From Pardosa pseudoannulata (Eukaryota > Arthropoda > Arachnida > Araneae > Lycosidae): 64,000 nt of DNA. Location of the stretch: contig CM063500.1 of the NCBI GenBank assembly GCA_032207245.1, positions 60,154,661-60,218,660 on the forward strand, given 5' to 3'. The notes under the pieces are model-generated. The model had not been told where the DNA came from and searched no databases. It saw only the letters and a program-made list of their open reading frames with translations. How positions within the stretch are numbered: position 1 is the first letter of the stretch; each line of letters starts with the position of its first letter. Below are positions 58,989-64,000 of this stretch, in pieces. The translations under genes were made by a program, and so were the position numbers.

Positions 58989-60227
58989 CCCTTTCGTGGG
59001 TATTGGGAAGATGACTTCCCACCTCAGGGCCATAATTAAGGCCGTTAACACCCGTGGCAAAAAACTGGTCTGCATCCCAGCCACCAAATATAGTGATAAA
59101 ATACATAAACATGTTTTATATATACATATATATATTCATAATGGAATCACAAAATACTTTGTTAATTCTTAAAATATTCCTAGAATATTAATTTAAAATT
59201 TATTTTTTCTATTTTTCACTTATAAGTATTTTTGAATACTTTGGGGGTATTATTTTACTGATAAATTGAACAGTTTATATGAGGGGACAATTTTTTATTT
59301 AAATGTTGAATTTTTGTAAAAAATTGGCCAATTTCTAAATATAAATTTAGTTTTAATAACTTTAATAAATTTAAAACAAATACCCAAAATTATATTAAGG
59401 TATATTAGGAGTGTTTGGTAAACATCTTATCTTGTAAAAATCTATAATAGGTTTAATCTCTAGAAGCTTTTTAAAAAATAAGAAAATTTATAAAAAATAA
59501 TTTGTAAACACAATGGATTTTATAATAAGAATTTTATTTTTTCAACCTTTCCTTATTTCTTCTTGGCAAATCGTTCTCTTTCGAACCCAATTTTCTTCAT
59601 ATTGCGGCACCCCTAAAACTGATGCGCCGATGGCAAATGCTACCTTTTGCCATGCCCTAGTTACAGCTCTGAATAAAATAATTATGCTTAATTTGTATAG
59701 GTTATTTTGTTATGTAAATAAATTGCATACACATGTACTTTGTGGGTATCATGTTAAATTTTGCTGCTCCTGACATAGGTGTCTGATTGTTGGCATGCCT
59801 GATAGAGTATTAGCTCGTCTGCACATATATTCTGTAAAAAAAAAGGAGCCTTTGCTAGCTTCTAAGGAAAGAATTGTTCTGTTCTGAATTATTTAGTTCA
59901 GTCAGTATAAGAAATTACATGCAAAAGTTGGTTTCTAACTTTAGATGATGTAGTAAATGTAACACAGAGAACCTGCTACATGCATACAGAATGTGATGTG
60001 TTTTTAAGCATTACAGCATGCTTTTCATCTTTCTATAGTGAGTAACCACCATTAAATTGAATTTTCTGTAAAACAGTCAAAGGGTTCTAGCAAAAGTATA
60101 TTTCCTCTAGAATTTAAATGTATACATAAAATTAGACTGCTTAAATACATTTTCTGAAATGCTGTTGTTTAATTGATAATTATACACAAAAAGAAGAGAA
60201 CTCAAGAGAAATAAATCCACGAAAGGG
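58989..60227. mobile_element. piggyBac-like TTAA element carrying a nested MITE
   Basis: TTAA at 58985-58988 is followed by CCCTTTCGTGG. On the right CCACGAAAGGG is followed by TTAA at 60228-60231. The 11-bp inverted ends are perfect and match the CCCTTT... style of piggyBac termini. A different element occupies 59025-59671, only 36 bp in from the left end. No transposase frame is seen in the remainder. Confidence 0.85.
59025..59671. mobile_element. Nested hAT-like MITE, same family as 35909-36546
   Basis: It starts CAGGGCCATAATTAAGG and ends CATGCCCTAGTTACAGCTCT plus G, inverted relatives. Inside it repeats GGCAAAAAACTGGTCTG and CACCAAATATAG from the copy at 35909. No target duplication is seen at its edges. 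Confidence 0.65.
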
Positions 60228-60231
60228 TTAA

Positions 60232-60974
60232 GATGCTAATTAATATATATTTTTTAAATTATAGCTTATATTTCTATTTGAGAATGAGTTGTTAAAAAAG
60301 TGATTGCTAGTTTTTAATGTGTATTTTCATTTAATCTGACAATTAAGAAAGCCTGCAATAGTGTGGAGAGACTTGTAATGTGCTGGAATTAATTCTGTTA
60401 TTGAGTTTTGATTTAGATATTGCAATTGTTTTAATAAAGTTATATTTTTTTCCAGTGTTTAACGTTTTATATAAAATCTTTAAATCATTGCACAATAACT
60501 TTGTTTCCAACATATGTTAACACTGTAAACATTTTATAATGAGGAAGCTACTTGACATAGTTCCCGGATTCCAACGATAAAAATCTTGCAAAAATAAATG
60601 ATGATGAATCCACGTGATAGTAACTGACTTTATTCTTAAAATAATCACTTAATTAAAAACATCACTTCTTAAAACACATTAAATTTAACAACAAAAAAAA
60701 AACAGGCATTTTTAATAAACATAAAACATATCGAGAAACAAGACAGCTCATTCACCGTCAAAAAAAAAAAATACTACCACACACCAGCATAACGAAAGAC
60801 TTGCTTTTATATATTCAACTGGCAGTCCACAAAACAAATCAACATGCCGTGAGGGCTTCTTCACAGAATAGAAGAAAAAAAAATTATAAACTGCTGATTA
60901 AATTTAACATGGAGGTTAATCAGTGCGTGGTGGAAACAAACATAGACAATATAAAGTTAACAAACACTTATAAA
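60232..60974. other. Intergenic, nothing recognised
   Basis: AT-rich. It contains several A runs around 60690-60880 but no convincing element ends or coding frame. Confidence 0.4.
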
Positions 60975-61481
60975 CATAGTTTCCGCGCACCTGGAAAGTC
61001 AGGGATTTAGACAATGGATTAATTTTGTCATGGAAAGTCATGATTTTTCAAGTAAAATGAGTAAAAGTCATGGAAAATCATGGATCCGCTAAACTACCGA
61101 TTAAAAATATACATTGAATTGTTTAATTCTATTTTTACTTGTCATTTGGCTGAAGTTACTGAGTTTGGTATTTATGTATTATCCTATTGACTATATTGCC
61201 AAGTAAAATTTGTTCACCAAGGAAATTCAAAGCAAGAAAGCTTAATGGATGGGTAAATGTATATTATTCTGGTTTTTTCTTAAATTGTAGATTAAAATTT
61301 TATTAATATAATATTCATTATTTTTTAATAAAAATTAGTTAAGATTTTTGCACAAAATATAAGTTTATATATAGGGATATTGTTTATAAACATTGTAGGG
61401 TTATATTTGGCTATTATTCATGGTCACCCGGATAATACCAAAGTACCCTGAATTCAAATTGGAAACATTTTGATTGAAAAA
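60975..61481. mobile_element. GTCATGGA-repeat MITE, copy 2 (3' truncated)
   Basis: It starts CATAGTTTCCGCGCACCTGG and follows copy 1 (50754-51489) closely up to GAAACATTTTGATTGAAAAA. There the similarity stops abruptly at about 61481. It retains an internal AAAGTCATGATTTTTCAAG segment that copy 1 has lost. Confidence 0.7.
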
Positions 61482-61482
61482 G

Positions 61483-61575
61483 CTGGCGGGGGCACCCTGT
61501 TCTTCAGTCAAGCCCCCTCTGAGACTCAAATGGTTAAGATGTCCCTCCAAACAGACATTAGGCATTAATGGGTTA
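61483..61575. mobile_element. TTAA-element right-end fragment
   Basis: A relatively GC-rich block (CTGGCGGGGGCACCCTGTTC, AAGCCCCCTCTGAG) ends GGCATTAATGGG-TTAA. This resembles the right end of a piggyBac-like element. Its left part is absent and it abuts the truncated MITE directly. Confidence 0.4.
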
Positions 61576-61901
61576 AGTATTCTAGTTCACTGTTAAATTA
61601 GAGACTAGTACCTATGTACTTACGAGCTGAAAATTAAAAAGGCATCAGTAGGTTTAAGGTTGTACATTGGTTCTAGTTGACTTTTAATAATTAAAATGCT
61701 TGGAAATATGAGAACAGTTAGTAAAAAATTATAATAAAATTCTATGCATTCACTAACAACCTATAGTATCTAATCAAAATAATGCATAAAATAATTTTTT
61801 CTTGCGAAATGGAAGAAAAATGCTGTAGAAACTAAAAATAGGACTGGAATATGGATTCTTCCTGTACTTCTTGCTATGCCACACCACATAAGCGAAAGTA
61901 A
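61576..61901. other. Intergenic, nothing recognised
   Basis: AT-rich unique-looking spacer between two element clusters. Confidence 0.35.
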
Positions 61902-62244
61902 GGCTGGTTACACACACGCGGATTTTCCGGAGCGAAAAATTTACCGTCGCTGCCGTTCCAGTAGTAGTCCATTGAAATAAACTAGAGCTTGCACATTAGA
62001 CGAAAAAAAAAACAAAACGATCGATTAATTTGCCGTTGATAGTAGCTCTGCAGTCGTCGGTAGAGATGTAAAAAACCCGGAATTTTGAAGCGATGGGAAT
62101 AAACCCGGGAATTTTGGGGAATAAACCGGGAATTTTGGGAACTTTGGGAAGAAATCATTTTAACAATGTTTACATTTATTTTTTCAACAGTGGCTAATTT
62201 AAGAACTAGCATATCATTTCTAAGAGTTTTTTTTTAACTTTTGG

Positions 62245-62246
<2 letters not shown>

Positions 62247-62294
<48 letters not shown>
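62247..62294. repeat. (AT)n microsatellite
   Basis: About 24 AT units inside the nested hAT element. Confidence 0.85.
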
Positions 62295-62299
<5 letters not shown>

Positions 62300-62599
62300 A
62301 AATAATAGCAATGAGCATTTAAATGATTTTATAGTAGTACTTATGTCATTAATGACCCTGTTAGTCTTACCAAACACATAACTGGTTGCTTCAATTTTAA
62401 TTACCAATATAACAATTATATATATTATTTTGGATCATTATTTATAATGTAAATTGCTTTATGCTAAACTTTCCCCCCTCCTTTTATAATATAAAAATAA
62501 ATATCTTTAAATTTAAAATAACAGTTTATTATTTTTTGTAATGCATATATCATTTAAAGGTGTCATCCAATGACACTGTTTCATTTTGTGTCTAATTCA

Positions 62600-62618
62600 T
62601 ACACACACACACACACAC

Positions 62619-62711
<93 letters not shown>
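62600..62711. repeat. Compound (AC)n(TA)n(GA)n microsatellite
   Basis: An AC run at about 62600-62618 passes into a TA run to about 62681 and then a GA run to about 62711. It lies inside the nested hAT element and is likely to be highly variable. Confidence 0.9.
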
Positions 62712-62714
<3 letters not shown>

Positions 62715-63241
62715 TTATCCACAAAATATAATGATTTATGGGTTTTGTGACACTACAGATTATTGCCTAATATTTGTGTAATAATAAAAATATTGGATAT
62801 TTCTCAAAGGAAAAATGGACTCATACTTTCATGCTAAACAGGATACCTCAACAAATATAGTTAGTTAATCCCAATTATTCAATTGTTTTCATAGCATATA
62901 ATAGTTAAATTTTGTGAAAATATCAACTTTTGAAGTCAAAAGAACAAAGACAGAAAAAAATGGTGGTTCTCATTGTGTCATAGGATTTGGCGACTTCAAA
63001 ATCCTTCAAAATTCCCATGATTTGGAAATTTTAAAAATTCCCTTCCCAAAAAACCCGTTTTTTTTTCTCGGGTTTAAACCGAGTTTTTTTCACTGCTCAC
63101 AACTCTAGCCGTCGGGTGCCACTGGAGCTCAGCGGAAATTTATCTTATCCGTCGTCTCGAACTAGAGGTGTATGCGACCCAGCTAACGTTTGCACACATA
63201 GCGATTTTTTCTACCGTTTGTATTGAACTTTCGTTGTGAAT

Positions 63242-63561
63242 ATGAATAGCTCTGAACACGAGCTTTATTGATAGTGAAATTAATACAAGAGAGACCTGTT
63301 ATATTCGATAAAACTCTGGAAAATTTTAAGGGCAAAAACGCTACTCGTAAAGCTTGGCATGAAGTTTGCCTTGGATTTCGAAGCGATTTCGATCAATTGG
63401 AAGAAAAAGAGAGAAATGAATTTGGTAACCATATTTTCTCACATACCTATACACCCAGTGGCAGAATACTTTTTAACAATCTGCAACGGAAGTTGGGTCT
63501 CGTAAAAATAGTCTGCAGAATAGTGCGCGACTATAAAAATTTTCGTATTTCTGCTTATTAA
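63242..63561 (+). pseudogene. MADF-domain (Adf-1-like) gene remnant
   Basis: The MADF domain is a Myb/SANT-like DNA-binding fold in regulators such as Adf-1 and in Harbinger-associated proteins. An ATG at 63242 (MNSSEHEL) is one frame off the conserved stretch that begins near 63268. That stretch reads LIQERPVIFDKTLENFKGKN, then ATRKAWHEVCLGF and FDQLEEKERNEFG, matching the N-terminal half of MADF (L-I-x-x-V-x-x-x-P-x-(L/I)-(Y/W/F)-(D)...W-x-x-(I/V)). After about 63430 the expected second half (W-x-x-(L/I)-R-x-x-(Y/F)) is missing and the frame reads unrelated sequence to a stop at 63559-63561. A frameshift and an internal deletion therefore make this non-functional. Confidence 0.75.
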
Positions 63562-63897
63562 TTAAACATACTGCTTTTCATAACTGTTTCCTATAGAATT
63601 AAGGATTGTAAATATTTTTAGAATTTAAACATAAACAGTATAAATACGAATTGTAAATTTTTAGCGAAAGAAAAATCGATATGAATAAATTTCGATTAGT
63701 TGAGTATTTGACATATCAATATTTTTCTCACACTCGCAGCCAAAATGCCGGAATTTTGATGCCCAGGTCAAATGTAGAGGTTGTCCGCCCCTATAGAGCG
63801 GGTCCTACTCTGTAGCAGGACAAGTTTTTCACTGCGTAACTTACGGCGACGGTAAATTCTCCGCTCGGTAAAAAATCCGCTGCGTGTGCAACCAGCT

Positions 63898-64000
63898 TGA
63901 ATAAAACCTCTGTGCTGTAATATAGTATAAAATACAAAGTCAACGTAAGTAAAGCACAAATAGAGAGATTACGTCATTCGTTGCTTTGAACAAGCGACAT
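63898..64000. other. Right edge of window, nothing recognised
   Basis: Too short to interpret. It is the flank of the MADF element. Confidence 0.3.

Larger units (their letters stand above)
62061..63107. mobile_element. hAT element nested in the MADF element
   Basis: It starts TAGAGATGTAAAAAACCCGG and ends with inverted ACAACTCTA at 63107. GTCGTCGG (62053-62060) and GCCGTCGG (63108-63115) form a 7-of-8 target duplication. Subterminal repeats ACCCGGAATTTTG at the left are mirrored by CAAAATTCCC and AAACCCG at the right. The interior is mostly AT-rich DNA and microsatellites without a transposase. Confidence 0.8.
61902..63897 (+). mobile_element. Harbinger-like TIR element carrying a MADF gene remnant, split by a hAT insertion
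   Basis: The left end GGCTGGTTACACACACGCGG and the right end read in reverse (AGCTGGTTGCACACGCAGCG) are long imperfect inverted repeats. They both continue into GAATTT/AAATTTACCGTCGC. A MADF domain near the right side fits PIF/Harbinger transposons, which carry a MADF/Myb-like protein besides the nuclease. The nuclease is absent. I do not see a clean 3-bp target duplication (TAA left, TTG right), so the superfamily is inferred. Confidence 0.65.

Overview
The window looks like AT-rich nuclear DNA from an arthropod. I infer a chelicerate such as a spider from the intron-rich gene structure and the mix of Helitrons, hAT, pogo, TTAA-target elements and tRNA-derived SINEs, but no species marker is present. 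It holds four recognisable protein-coding genes separated by long non-coding stretches full of decayed, often nested transposons. There is no rRNA, intact tRNA gene, CRISPR array or operon-like structure.

Layout. (1) 1-20.1 kb, + strand: the 3' ten coding exons of a peptide O-xylosyltransferase (oxt/XYLT) gene. The N-terminal exons lie upstream of the window. Its introns carry a pogo element, a recent 707-bp tandem duplication, a TTAA-target element, two SINEs, an RTE-type LINE fragment and a hAT element with a perfect 8-bp target duplication. (2) 20.1-46 kb: no gene seen. This stretch is a transposon graveyard with two copies of one Helitron family, two copies of one hAT family (one holding a second hAT element that itself holds a Helitron end), several TTAA or hAT MITEs and a SINE split by a Helitron. 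(3) 46.4-47.2 kb, - strand: a complete, uninterrupted PSMA3 (20S proteasome alpha-7) coding sequence. (4) 48.2-52.1 kb, + strand: CDC26, a small APC/C subunit, with its coding region in one exon behind a 5'-UTR splice acceptor. A YY1-like AAGATGGCGG element followed by a splice donor near 48.17 kb may be its promoter and first exon. (5) 54.6-56.0 kb, + strand: a 491-aa leucine-rich-repeat protein in one coding exon, also behind a splice acceptor. (6) 56.6-64 kb: more transposons, notably a TTAA-target element containing another element, and a Harbinger-like terminal-inverted-repeat element carrying a broken MADF domain and split by a hAT element.

Functional links. PSMA3 (proteasome) and CDC26 (ubiquitin ligase) are divergent housekeeping genes about 1 kb apart if the proposed CDC26 promoter is right. 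The xylosyltransferase is a Golgi enzyme with no evident link to them. I found no convincing new biological system. The most informative content is the layered transposon record: several insertions can be ordered in time because target duplications, paralogous empty sites and split elements are all visible.
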